The notes: generated by a model from the letters alone, not told the origin. DNA of 64,000 nt from Nissolia schottii (GCA_003254905.1 QANU01112481.1:678352-742351); one strand, 5' to 3'. Shown: positions 24,304 to 36,680, counted from the stretch's first letter. A program made the numbers and translations.

Positions 24304-26001
24304 GCGGCCTTGAAGACGATGAATCAAGGAATAGAATAACGAGAGCTAGGCTAAGGATGTTACAATCCATGTATTGTACTTTTATGAGAACTTATGTGTA
24401 TGTATTATTTAAGATAATATCTATGTAAATGATGTTGATGATATGCTATGGACCACTTGTTTGCTTATTGTTTGATGTTGTTATATTGGAGCAATTATTC
24501 GTGTAGTATAAAGTTTTAACGCTTGCATTATAAATTCTATCTGACGCGAGGCTCATATTTTATAATACACGTATAGAACGAAAAAGTTTCAAAACGGTCC
24601 ATATTTTCAAGTAAGAAATATTTTCAAGTGTAAAACTAGGGGCTAAAAGTAACCCCAACCAAAGCAGATAACAGCCTAGTAAGCATTGTTTGCGACGTAC
24701 GCATAAACAGTTAGCTAGGGTGTTTCATGTGAGATATAACCATATTTTCTCATGCAGCGATACATGATTAAACAACATTATAGCATGAAAAATTAACCTA
24801 TTTTTACTAAATTTGTTCATTTTTAACAAATTTTAAAGCTAAACTCATCGAGCTTTGCCATCGTTTTATGATCTAATGTTACGCATTAATGAAATGATGA
24901 CAAAGTTCAATTAGTTTAGTTTAAAAAATCGTCAAAAATGAACAAATTTAATAGGAATGGATAAATACTAATACGTGCACAAAGTGGGTAAAAAAATAAA
25001 TAAATTGGACATTACATCACTATAGGACAAGATGGAGAATCAACATGCTACGAATTGACATTATGTCATGTTGGGTCATTATCTTATTTTAGTTATGTTT
25101 TGTTTATTTATTTTAAGTATTTAGAACATTTAAATTTATTTTATTTTATTAACCTAATCTTAGGTCTATTGCTATGAGGCTTATGTTTAGTTTAAATTAG
25201 GTTTATTTTTCGTTTTATCTTTAGTTTAAATTTTAACCTAATGTGAGAGGTTATAAATACCTCAACAAATATGAGTAGTAACAACCTTTTGATGAATGAA
25301 ATTTTTATTGTTTTCTCTCTAAAAAACTTTCTTTGCAAATGGTTATCTCTTTGTGTGTGCAAGGTGAGTGATTTACTTTGCTTGTTGCATCAAGAAATTA
25401 GGTAATCTCATTCTAAGGGAATTCTCAATTTCTTACTCTTATCCCAATTATCTACGTTTCTAAGGGCAAGTTTCTTAGGGGTTTATTAGGGAGAGTTTTT
25501 ATCATATTATTTGTTCCGAGTCAAAGTGTGTGTTAGGGTTTCAAAATCTTTATATCCTTGGGATTCCGCATTAAATACCGTGCGAGACACAAGAGAAACC
25601 ACCAAAGTCTTACAAGTTTTCAATACTTTGATTAGTGAAACGTTTGCTAAGATCACATGAAACATGAAATAATGATAACGTTCAATGAATTTAATTTTAA
25701 AAATCATTAAAAATAAACAAATTTAGTAGAGAGAGATAATTACCAATGAGACGTGAGAAACCACCCAAATTAATCCCTTATGTTTTTATTTCCTTTTTCC
25801 TTCCTTAGCCAAACAAGTAATACAGAAAATAAAAACATCATTATCATTCTTTCTCTTAATGTATTTTTTGTCTCTCTCTCTTCTAAAAAGAATAAACCAA
25901 TATTTTTAACACACAAGAACCAATATTTTTAACACATAACAAAACATTTTTGAAGATGAAATAAAAAATAAGGGAAAAAATGTCAGCGTCATTCTCTGTT
26001 A
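24304..26001. other. Intergenic, AT-rich, no gene seen
   Basis: No supported gene. Similar blocks containing 'aaaaatgaacaaatttaata' recur near 24930 and 25710, and the reverse pattern appears near 24810, suggesting repeat debris. Confidence 0.45.
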
Positions 26002-26406
26002 GGGTGTGTTTGGCAAAGGAAAGAAAATGAAAGGAAAGAAATAGAGAGGATTTTCATTTTCTATAAGTATGTTTGGATAAAGGAAAAATGAGAAAAGAAA
26101 TGTGAAAGGAAATAAAAAGATAATGATGTCAAATGATTATTTAACCCTTATATCATTATAAAAATTTATTATAATCACATATAAAAATGGTAGTATTGGA
26201 AAGAATGACAAAAATCTCATTTCCTACCCTTGTCCATTCACCTTTGGGAGGAAAACTTTTCGGTGGGTTTCTCCTACTTTTTCACACTATTAATCCTTTC
26301 TTTCCATTTTCACTTCACATCTAAACAAGGGAAATTCATCTCTTTCCATCCAATTTCCTTCCTCTCCCTTTCTTTCCTTCCAAATTCCCTCAAACCTAAC
26401 ACACTC
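26002..26406. mobile_element. Tourist-like MITE, 405 bp, TTA target site
   Basis: The left end GGGTGTGTTTGG and the right end read in reverse (GAGTGTGTTAGG) form a short imperfect terminal inverted repeat. The subterminal parts are purine-rich on the left (ggaaagaaaatgaaagg) and the mirror-complement on the right. TTA flanks it at 25999-26001 and 26407-26409, the target duplication of PIF/Harbinger (Tourist) elements. No coding capacity. Confidence 0.7.
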
Positions 26407-26409
26407 TTA

Positions 26410-26812
26410 GGTAGCGTTTGTTTACTGAGACAAGACATGAATACTAAGACACAGACAAAAAATCTTGTTTGTTTACTGAGATAGACACAAAAATTTGTGT
26501 CTCAAGACATAAAATTTGTGTATTTTCTATATCTTTGTGTTGCTGGGACACGGGGACAAGACACAATGACACAACGTTTTAGATTATGATAATGTGTTTT
26601 TTTATTAAATTAATGCAATAAGGGTATTTTAAGTCATTTGGAGTGTATTTTTTTGTCTTGTCTCTATTAAATCAAACAAGATATAGATACAAATAAGTGT
26701 GTCTTGTACACTGTCACCAAACATAATACAAGACTGACTTGTCCTCTTATTTTTTATGTCTCTATCCCCATATCTCTGTATTTCTATCTTGTCTCAGCAA
26801 CCAAATGCAGCC
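26410..26812. mobile_element. Second Tourist-like MITE, 403 bp, adjacent to the first
   Basis: The left end GGTAGCGTTTGTTTACTGAG and the right end read in reverse (GGCTGCATTTGGTTGCTGAG) form an inverted repeat that continues with ACAAGA. TTA is present on both sides (26407-26409 and 26813-26815). The left TTA is shared with the preceding MITE, so one element landed at the other's target site. Internal sequence is rich in 'gacaca/tgtctc' words. Confidence 0.75.
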
Positions 26813-26815
26813 TTA

Positions 26816-28270
26816 AAGTACTTCATGCCACTACGGAGAGCTAGTAGCTCAGGTGACATCTCCTTTAGTTCAGTGCCAATGAGTGACTTAAATGAGCTGT
26901 GTTCAACTTTTATTGACGCAATATAATGTGTCAAAATAAAAAAATTTATCTATCTTAAAAAAAAGTACTTCATACAGGTTTTTTATCTTTTTTTTCACTT
27001 ATTTTCTCTCTTTTAACATAAATTAAATTTCTTAAATATTTAAAAAAATTCTTTTTAAAAAGATTAGTTTGTGTGTATAAAAAAAATGTTGGTTGTTGTG
27101 TGTTAAAAAAGTTGATGCACTGTAAAAAGAGAATTAGAGTAAAAATTACATAAATTAATGTAAGAGAAAAATGTTCATAATGTTTTTGTTTTATTAGGTG
27201 ATTTTAAGTGATTAATTATACAAAAAGTTGGAGAAAAAACGTTACTCGTCCGAAAACCATGTGTAGGCATTCTAGATGTTTCCGCAGCGACACGTATGTC
27301 TCTAATTAAATCAGTACATATATGTATAGTTTGATGTGCATATATGTGACTCATTCACTAAACCCAAGCTGTAATGAAAAATGTGACTACCTTAGCACTG
27401 GACGCCACACACATGGCCCTCCTTCTTTCATGAAGCTTCCATTAATTTCTTCTGAGATTGCCTCTTCTTTCATGAGGACTCTCCCCCTTTTTTCGCTTCA
27501 TTCACCCCTCATTCTCCTTTAGCCAGGCTTGCTCTTTTCCATTTTGTCCTTTGTTAAATTCATCTATCATCATTCATCACCCCTTTTTCTTTTATTTTCT
27601 TGTTCTGTAGGTTAATGGATTTTTCACTATTCTTCTTGTGCACGTGTCTTAATTTCATCTAGAAAATAAATCTACCACATCTAGTATGATATATGGCCGT
27701 ATATCACATGCGGATGCCAGACATGAATGGCTAATTAATCAGATCATAGTGCTCTCCACATCTCTTCAGTCTCATATATGTCTAATCAACTTAATTAATT
27801 GTATATGATTGGAGGAGTGGCTCAACTTATACCTTAATATATTTCAATTAATTGAATGGCATATATAAAAAGGTTATAGTAACCAAGTGAATCACAAGGT
27901 GGAGGTCCGGAGGAGTAAATTAAGAGTTGAATATTTAGCTAGTAACATGTTTGGTTTTCCTTAATTATACTTTTGAAATTATAAACAAATTAAAACTTAA
28001 ATGTACACTAATAGCATGTTGTTTTATGAGATTTCTTGGTAAGCAACTAATTGATGATCTTGAATCATAAAATTTGGTTCCAAATCTTAATTCGAAAAAT
28101 CAAACTGAATACTTTTGATTGAGTGAGACCTAGATAGGGATGAGAATAGGTCAAGTCAAGCTCTTAATAGGTTAAGTATGTCTCATTAATTTTTGGCTTT
28201 TGCCTAACCTGTTAACCATCAAAGGTTTTTTTTTGGCCTGGTCTGGAGCCTGGTAGACCTGCTTTTATTT
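26816..28270. other. Intergenic, AT-rich, no gene seen
   Basis: No exon-like frame. The 28120-28260 stretch (aggtcaagtcaagctc ... ggcctggtctggagcctgg) has the look of a dispersed plant repeat but its ends could not be defined. Confidence 0.45.
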
Positions 28271-28282
28271 ATACATACATAC

Positions 28283-28316
<34 letters not shown>
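28271..28316. repeat. Compound microsatellite (ATAC)n(AT)n(AC)n
   Basis: About 3 ATAC units, then about 10 AT units, then about 10 AC units without interruption; a likely polymorphic marker. Confidence 0.92.
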
Positions 28317-28817
28317 CAAAAATTTGTTGTCTGATATGTTTATCATGCTTTGCCACTATGACCTGTTTACCATGGCCTATTTAATATTTAAATATAACTT
28401 TGACATTCATAGATCAAGAATCTAATAGATCAACAAAAATCTAAATTGCAACAACAATCTAATATTTAAACAAATATTCATACATCAATCCAAATTGCAA
28501 CCCCATAGATCAAGAAAAAGGTTCAATCATCAACAACATAAATTCAAACTTTCAATAATGAAACATCTAAACACATTAGTCTAACAAAAATAATTAAATA
28601 AAACATACATAAACAAAACGAGCAATCATGCTTGATTTGTTTATTCACCTCTACACATGAACAAGCATGTATGATTGAATTATAATTTTTTATCTTTTAA
28701 TGTGAGAATGAGAAATAAGAGAGATATATAGTTCTTTAATTTAGGGTTTCTAAAAACAAAAATTAAAACAATAAAATTATATTAATAAATATGTTTGTAT
28801 AAAATATCACAAAAAAT

Positions 28818-28884
28818 GATACTAACCTAGTGGTTAAGACATTGCCTTATGTTAATTATCTTTAGTTTGAATCCTAGTGAAGTT
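28818..28884 (+). mobile_element. SINE-like fragment with tRNA-type A and B boxes
   Basis: TAGTGGTTAAG at 28828-28838 matches a pol III A box, and AGTTTGAATCC at 28864-28874 is close to the B-box consensus, with 25 bp between them. The arms of a tRNA do not pair, so it is a SINE-type remnant. It is the opposite orientation of the fragment at 9390. Confidence 0.45.
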
Positions 28885-29100
28885 AAATAGGTAATGTAAG
28901 TTTAATTTTTTTTTAATAAAATCCATATAAATATATTTATAAATAGGATCTGAGCCTCAAAACCAATATCGGACACGAGTAACAATCAAAGCATACAAAG
29001 TGATTGAATGCAAAACGAACTTTGGTTGATTTAAAGTAAGATACAAGTAGACAAGATTACAATGAAATTACAAAAGAAACTAAGAGTAACGAAAATAGGA

Positions 29101-30370
29101 AGTGGCTATTGTCACTCCCATTTGTCTAGTGACACTCCCTCTTTGATGCTTCAATCTTAATAATATTCCTCAATTGTCATCATAAATTGTGTTAAGCTTT
29201 TTGTCTATTAAAACATTTGTTACTACTATATTCTAAACTTAAATTTAATTATATTTAATAATTATATTAATTAATATTGAATATATAATCAATATTTTTA
29301 ATTTAAATTTTTTAAATAATATCAATACATTAAATAAAGTATATATTAATAAAACTTATTATTAAAAATAATTTAAATTCAATTAAAATTTTAAATATAT
29401 TTTATAATTATTAAAAAAATATGTTATTTAAAATAAAAAATTATTTTAAATATAAATCATTTTTTAAAAATACTATTTAAAAATATGTTAACGAAGTAAG
29501 CAATATTAAAAAATATTTAAAGTACTATGTCAACGAAAAAATAGAAATAAAATATAATAAATAAATTAAATAAAAGGTATAGTAAAATGAATTTAAATAA
29601 TTTTTTAAATTTGATGAAAAGGTAGAAACCTTTGAAATCATGCTTTGCTTTGTAGTGCATCCGAAATTTGTCATTCTGTAGTTTTATCTAAAAGATAATT
29701 CACAAGAATTATTAAAATGAAACTTGCTACTTCAACACAAAATATCAAAATGACATTTAATAATTCTTGTGTTAGCAAATATTTCAACCATTTCTGTGAG
29801 TTACCTTTTAAATAGAGTTACAAATTGACAAAATTTGGATGCCTATTTTTACAAAAGCAAGAATGATCTAAAAGAAGGTTTATAGTTTTGTTTTATCAAA
29901 TTTTAAAGATTATTTAAATTGTATTTTTATTATATTTTTATTCAAATTAATTATTAAATTCAAGTTCTGATTTTTTTTTACTTAGAACTTTAAATAATAA
30001 TTAAACAGTATTTTTAGTATTGTTTAACTAGTATAACATATTCTTTTACAAATATTTTAATTTTAAATAATATATTTTTAAATAATTCTAAAATTTATTT
30101 AACATTTTAAATAAATTTAAATTATTTAAATTATAATTTTATTAATATGAACTTGATTTAATACATTGATATTATTTTAAAATAGTTAATTTATATTTAA
30201 TTTTAATTAATATAATTATTAAATATAACTAAATATAAATTTATACTATAGTGGTAACAAATGGTAATAGATAACAGTTTAACACAATTTATGATTAAGG
30301 GTATTTGAGGGATATCAATATTAAAAGCACTAAAGTTGACACTACATAAATGGGAGTGACAATAGCCACT
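29101..30370. mobile_element. 1.27-kb foldback element: near-complete palindrome
   Basis: The outer ends are perfect complements over at least 20 bp (agtggctattgtcactccca at 29101 and its reverse complement ending at 30370). The match continues, with substitutions and small indels, along both arms: ttaattatatttaataattata in the left arm pairs with its reverse complement in the right arm. It ends at the centre, where CACAAGAATTATTAAA (29701-29716) pairs with TTTAATAATTCTTGTG (29756-29771). Both outer and inner pairs are centred on 29736, so the whole element is one hairpin with about 615-bp arms and a loop of about 39 bp. No open frame spans it. It resembles foldback or long-TIR non-autonomous DNA transposons. 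No clear target duplication was found at the outermost bases. Confidence 0.85.
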
Positions 30371-30379
30371 CACATGAAT

Positions 30380-31080
30380 TTAATTATAAGAAAAGAAGTG
30401 CAAAAAACAAGTAAAATGGGAAATTACTTGATTTTCTCGTAAACTCATGATCGACATTGAGACTTTTTGAGTGTGTGAAGTGTTACAAGTGTGAATTCTG
30501 GAGTCTAACTGCATCTCAGGTGCCTATTTATAGAGAAAATTCATCGCTGGCATGTCTAACAAGTGTCTTGAACGGTTGAAGTCTTATGCATGCACTCCAC
30601 GCTAACGTCCTATAACCATTTTTGAGCCCATATAACTTCCTCGATTTATATATAAATTCTTGCTTCAACTGTCGATCATCCTTTGCTTTGCGTCTTACTA
30701 CCAAGGTACGATCGTCTACTTGGGGAATTTATATGTTCACAGAAGTTGGTCTTTTGAGAACCACTTTAGGTCGGTTGCTTCATGTGAGCTTCGTGTGAGT
30801 CACCTATCATCATCTACCTTTGGTCATTCATGAGAACTTTTGTACATTATCCATTTGTGATGGTTTGCCCAATTCAGAGGGCCCCCTAAAATACTATATG
30901 ACTAGGGAGCCACTACAGGTCGCCTCAAGATTATCATTGGATCGCCCCCTCGTATTCCTATCTCACCACCTAAAAGGCTCGACATCTCTGACATTTGTAG
31001 CCTCGCCCTTCAAATTGAGACACAGTGCCTATTTTCTTAACTTGATAAATTTTGGTATAACACATTTAGTTTAGTTTTTA
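30380..31080 (+). repeat. LTR-like repeat copy 1 (partner at 34690)
   Basis: This stretch shares order and wording with 34690-35390: an A-rich 'acaagaaaagaa' lead, 'ggaa(a/g)ttacttga', a 'tgagtgt' block, a 'gttcttaa/gtcttgaa' block followed by cg-containing unique sequence. The pair lie in the same orientation 4.3 kb apart. They could be divergent LTRs of one dead element or two members of one repeat family. The foldback element sits directly on the left of this copy. Confidence 0.3.
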
Positions 31081-32162
31081 CAAACTCAAAATCATAGTTT
31101 GGGCAAATATTACAAGAAATAAATTTTTATGCAAACTATATGTTTGAACTTTATAAAAATTAGGATAAATTACATTGACTTCTCTCAAGATTCAGTGAAA
31201 TATACATTGACACTTACTCTATGTTTTTAGGAGAAACTCATCTCCCCTAATATTCTTCCCCTTATAATAACAAAATTAGATGTAATTTGTTATTAAGGCA
31301 TTGTATCTATTATGTCACCTTCACATTTTCACTTTCAACATATTTCACAACCTTTTTGTGTTTTTTCATATGCGCAAGAGTTGGAGGGGACTATGAAGCC
31401 GCGTAAGAGAAAGCCAAAGGAAGGTTGTGAAATTTGGTGAATGTAAAAAATGTGAGTATAGTGTGCAAATAACAATTGATGTTTAATTCTATTATTATTA
31501 GGGGATATGAGTGTCCATAAAAAAAAGTGAATGCCACTTAAATAAATAGAAGAGATATCTATGTAATTTTACTAAACTTCAAAAGAGTCCACGTAAATTA
31601 CCTTAAAAATTAAACCAAATATGTCGCTTTTCAATACAACTTGCAAGCATTGAGAAAGAAAAACACCATGAAGCACCGAATTCAATGCTCTAGCTTTTTG
31701 TCTTTTAAGGAGACAAAATAAAAGAAGAATCATCATGATGCAAACATGGCCAAAATTTTTTCAACATACTCCTAAAACAACCATGCCCCTCTAAAGAACA
31801 TATTCTAGTGTCTAGACACATGATTGTGTAAACTATAGCATATCAAGAACCAGCCAAGCTATATAAACCCTGCAACACATTAGTCATGGTGCACTAGCTA
31901 GGAAGCTATATTTTGTTTTGTTTAATCAACAATTTCTTTTTTAAAGTGTTGGTGAGATTAACTGATCAATTGTGTAGTAGATCAAGCATAAATTATGAAG
32001 TTATCCCACTAATCAATGATCTTATTAGTGAACGTGACCGGATTCTCAAATCAAACATAATATTTCCTCTTGTCTGTGGGTGGCCTTGTCTGGATGTTTA
32101 ATTTTGTATTCAGAAATCAGCTAATATACTTGACCATGATCGAGGGAAATTTACATTTCAAT
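31081..32162. other. Intergenic, no gene seen
   Basis: AT-rich sequence. The open frame at 31913-32101 has no family likeness. Confidence 0.4.
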
Positions 32163-32253
32163 GGTCCCAACAAAAATTTAATCCTGTATTATGGTCTCAT
32201 AAAAAATTTAATCCCCGTATTATGGTCCCATAAAAAATTTAATCCCATATTTT
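32163..32253. repeat. Three-copy tandem repeat, about 30 bp unit
   Basis: Three units starting GGTC(C/T)CA at 32163, 32193 and 32224, each containing 'aaatttaatcc' and ending in 'tat'. Period lengths are 30, 31 and 30 bp. Confidence 0.88.
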
Positions 32254-33935
32254 GGTATACAAGTTATACTAAACACTATAGAAATGTAAAGAGGCCCATG
32301 ATTGACACCTTATTCTTTTTGTATACTATGGTGGTCTATAATTCATGTAAATTTGCAAGATATTTCTAAAAGGTTACTAATATTTGCACATAGTAAATAT
32401 GAACATATTTTTTTGACATAATGAAATTATGCATAAATAAGTGGGAAATTTAGTTATGTTATAAATAGTGAATTTGTTTGAAGGGTGAGGAGAACTATGT
32501 GTTAATAATTATGAATTTTATATATTATCAATTATTTTATCACATTTGTGAGAAATATAACTAAAATTTACATATTCATTTATACATTGATGTCCAAAGG
32601 ACTGAAAAGGTATTTAAACCTATATAAAAATTCCACCCACCAAAAAAAACCTGAATACAAAATGCCATTTTCTTTATGAAAAATATAGTTCTAACAAAAT
32701 TAGAGAGGATCCTTTGCTGAAGTATTAAGGAAACTATAGGGAATGGTATAGAAAAAACAAAATCTCTTGTTTTGTCGTTTGGTACCTAAGGCACATGGAG
32801 TGCCCAAGTGGTGAAGGTAAAGTGAAATTACCTTGCAAGCTAATTTACATGAAGCGGAGAGAAATACTTAGTACATAAAATATATTCAATAAATATTTTA
32901 TAAACATTATTAATAATTAATTTTATTTTTTATATACTTCTCAAACACTTTAAATTTAAATTAATTTTTTAAAAAAATTCAAATGAATAATTAATAATAC
33001 TCATTAAATACATATTAAATATATTATATGAACATACAAGTATTTATATGAAGTCAAGGCGAAGTACAAGTGGATAGATGTCACCCACCCTTCTTTAGAC
33101 ACAAATGCAAATGACCACATATTGATTTTTAACACTTGCTCTTTGCGGCCAAATTGACCTCAATTCATGTAAAGCCTATGTTGGTTTTAAATTGTGCGAA
33201 GATTGCTACATGAAGAGTTGGGATTTTTGGCGGTTTAGGATATTTTTTCCTTCTCCATCAACTAATTAATCTACATCACGTCAAAGGAAAGAAACAAAAT
33301 TGAATTAAAAAATGGGTGGTTGAGTATTCTTAATCTTGTAAAAGCTACTTTTACATATATAAAGATAAAGTTCGGCAAGATCAAGGCATAGGATGCTATG
33401 AAAGTATTCAGCATGAGTCGATGAGCAAAAGCCAAAAAGGACAAGATCAATGTATGGAAAGGCACATAATCAATTTCATAGTCGAGAGAGAAATGGGAAA
33501 TAACTAAGGATTAAAGAGAGGAACTACTTCTTTAAATATAAGCAATGTCGGAATTTGAATTGTTCTATCTAGTAAGTGAATTATGTGCAATAGTTTGATT
33601 AGCGGAAAGATGAGTAAGATATATAATGAGAGAAAATTAAGAAAATGGTAGTAACATGATTGTCTTGTAATTGAATTATGATACGCGTTTTGTCTACGAA
33701 AATGAGAAATAAAAGCCTTTAAATCTGCTATAATGAAAAGTTCATTTCTGCTTTTCCCAAAGCGTGATTGTCATGATTAAGCTCATTTTTATTGCATTTT
33801 GCTTTTTCATTTTAATCCCCCTTAATCAAAGATGCTATATAGTGTATGCATTATGTTCACCAAAAAAAAAGTGTATGCATTATTCTCTAATTTTGACCCT
33901 TGGTCCCATGTCATCCAATTAGAGCCTTTATGTTA
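32254..33935. other. Intergenic, AT-rich, no gene seen
   Basis: No exon-like frame on either strand. Confidence 0.45.
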
Positions 33936-34129
33936 TGTTTGGTACTAGAGACACGCAGGAGATAGAGATACAAGAACAAAGATAAAGAGAATTCATGTCT
34001 CTCTAGACTCCAATTTTGTGTTTCTAGACAAAAAATTTCTGTTACCTTTATTCCTGCTTCATTGAGGTACAAAAAATATATAATTTTTTTGTCATTGTGT
34101 CGCTATCCCCTTTGTGTCTAGTACTAGTC
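33936..34129. mobile_element. MITE-like inverted repeat remnant
   Basis: The left end GGTACTAGAGACACG and the right end read in reverse (AGTACTAGACACAAAG) form an imperfect terminal inverted repeat, and the next inner blocks ('gatagagatacaag' versus 'gatagcgacacaatg') also pair loosely. The sequence is rich in 'gacaca/tgtctc' words like the MITE at 26410, so the two may be distantly related. Confidence 0.45.
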
Positions 34130-34689
34130 AAGGCTTTGTCATTTATGCTAAAACAAGCTTACACTCTCCAACAATGAAAACTGAAATAGCGGAAGAAAAA
34201 TGTCTGATTTCTTTATTTTTTAAGGAGGTAACAAGCAAAAAATTTTGACCAATTAATTGTTTTAAGATTTTAATTTGAGGAATTGAAGCAATTTTTCGTA
34301 TGATTTCTCAAGTTAAGAGTGGTGTGTCAAAGTATATTATTTTCCCACAAATTTATACTTTTGTGTCGAATGAGTGTTATCTTGTCCATCGCACACTTCT
34401 ACGAATCAATGTCAATAAATATAAGTGATGAAATTACTTGAGTATTGAATTGAAATTGATACAAGATATGTTTTAAAATATACCAAAATTACTTACAAAT
34501 AGCAAAAGAAACGAAAAATAAAATTAATGGGTTTATCCCACTAAATTTCTCTTAAAGAGATTTTAATGATGTTCATTTTATATTTGTCAGATATTTTTGT
34601 GTCTCAAAAGGTTGCGGATGTCTATTTTAATGTATTTTTGAACCTATAGTTGGATTATTAAATGAAATGATTTATACTCATAAAAAAAG

Positions 34690-35390
34690 CAAATAAGATT
34701 AAAATACAAGAAAAGAAAGATAAAGATGGAAGTTACTTGAGTTCCTCAATACTATATATTGAGTGTCAACATGATTTTTTTGAGCTTGAAAGGTCCTTAG
34801 AAGCGGTGTTCACAGAAAACATCCTATCTCGCTTGCCTCTTTGTAGAAAATCCCCACCGTTGCATGTTTGCTAGGTGTTCTTAACCGTTATTTGCCCTAG
34901 TCTAAAACTAATCCTTGACAGTCGTCCATAACTACTCCTAAATTTGGCTCGATAAGGTAACCTCATGTAATGAATCTCATATTGGGAAAGCTACCTTAAT
35001 AAGGAGGCCCAATAAGGACTTAAACTTCTTCCACTCCAATAACTAACTAGCTTTTGGAGTGTAGTTCTTTCAAGAATTATGTTTTTTACAAATGATGATT
35101 TTATTGAGAGACGACTAATCAAACAGGACTACTTACAGAGGGTTCTGTTTGACAGAGGGGCTAACCATGATTGAGCGAAGCGTCGCCAAGTAAAATGTCA
35201 CAAAGTGCAACCATCAAGACATCGACTTTCAAAGGCAGTGACAATGTAACGGAACTCACGTTGTAGAGACAATCTTGAAGGGTAGTCATTATAAGAACTT
35301 GGGACTTTTGCACAAATTTGAATTTTGAACTAACATCTACCCTGCAACCAAAATTTTATAAAATGATTAATAAAAACAAGATTTGTGATT
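34690..35390 (+). repeat. LTR-like repeat copy 2 (partner at 30380)
   Basis: Similar to 30380-31080 in order of motifs and in orientation; see that entry. No primer-binding site or gag-like frame lies between the two copies, so if this was a retrotransposon its body is unrecognisable. Confidence 0.3.
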
Positions 35391-36296
35391 AACAGGGTTA
35401 ACTCCCTTGATTCACCTTTTGTTCATGTAGTGTTATGATTTGTGATTAATTCCCATATTTTCATATTGGTAAGTCATTTGTAAATACTTTTGTAACTTTT
35501 GTAAGTGTTTAATAATTTTGAAGACCTGTTTTGATTTTGGAATTGATAGATCTTTTTATTAACCTATATTTTTGTATATATAAAAAAATAAAATAAGATT
35601 CGTTGATCTTAAAACTTATTTTACAGAAGAAAAAATGTGATATTTTTTAATAAAAATATGTCCTAAAAAATAAAATAGAAAACAGAAAAAAAAAACCACC
35701 ATATAGAAATTTGAAAAGAACTACGCATAAAATTTGTAGATCAGTAACAATATTTTTGGCATCTCATTGGATAACAACATAAATATGTGTGCCTCACTAC
35801 TATATTCAAACATCAATTCTTGCAACTCAATGATATGAATGTTCATATCATCAAAGGTAATAACGTTTGGCAAGCGGTATTGATTTAAATGGGGCAAAAG
35901 TCAATTGAAGGAGCTTGTTCTAAGAAAATTGATGAATGACAAAATATCTTTTGTACGTCAACACTTGTCATCATCCTTATGGTTATGGCTTCTTTTGGGG
36001 ATTACTTATCCTTATATTCTTTGAGAATTGATTACTCCTATGTACAACACCCACCCTTCTTCAGTTCGGCCGTAGAAAAATTGATGACTGACTTTTATCA
36101 TTTTCGTACAAGTTTAGGGATCAATTACTGGGGTGTTTCGTGAATCCATGAAAATGATTTCTCTAATGCAATTTTCAAATATTTTGGAGCCTTTTGTTGC
36201 AAGAAATTTTTTTAAAATAAAACATAAAAAAATGTCTACTCTTAAGATAAACCAATTATAAAGCTATTTTAAAATAAATTATTTTTCTTATAAAAG
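35391..36296. other. Intergenic, AT-rich, no gene seen
   Basis: No supported feature. Confidence 0.45.
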
Positions 36297-36415
36297 AAGT
36301 CGATTTAAATCGACTTTGTGTAACTCATAATTTATTTATTTATTTTTTAGTTAGAAGTTCATTTAAATCGACTTCTATTTAATTTTTTTAAATAAAAGTT
36401 AATTTAAATTGACTT
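36297..36415. repeat. Cluster of three related 20-bp palindromes
   Basis: AAGTCGATTTAAATCGACTT at 36297-36316 is a perfect 20-bp palindrome. Two variants of the same word follow at 36355-36374 (AAGTTCATTTAAATCGACTT) and 36396-36415 (AAGTTAATTTAAATTGACTT). Each is close to 'tgtgtaa' or 'ctattt', so the unit seems larger than the palindrome alone. Function unknown; probably subterminal repeat of a transposon. Confidence 0.75.
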
Positions 36416-36680
36416 TTGTGTAATATGTCCAAAATCAAAATAGAAGTGGTGTGTATCAATGTGTAGGTGTTTTTTTGTGTGAGATAAAGAAAAAAAATGA
36501 GTGAGGAGTTAGTAGAGATTTTAACGTATTATAATAGGAAAAAAGTTCAATCACATCGATTTCTTACAGTCCATCAACCACACATAATAAAATTGAATAT
36601 CAAATAAATAGTAAATAAAGAAATTTGATTTTATGCTTGCTTTAGATATCACATATTTAAAATGTATCTTTTAAATATGA

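Noticed and set aside
23449-24370. Open frames of 170-290 codons across the second gap
   Set aside because: Same reason: frames through 500 N in a low-complexity setting.
28818-28884. A tRNA gene
   Set aside because: A and B boxes are present, but no acceptor stem or anticodon arm pairs; better explained as a SINE remnant.
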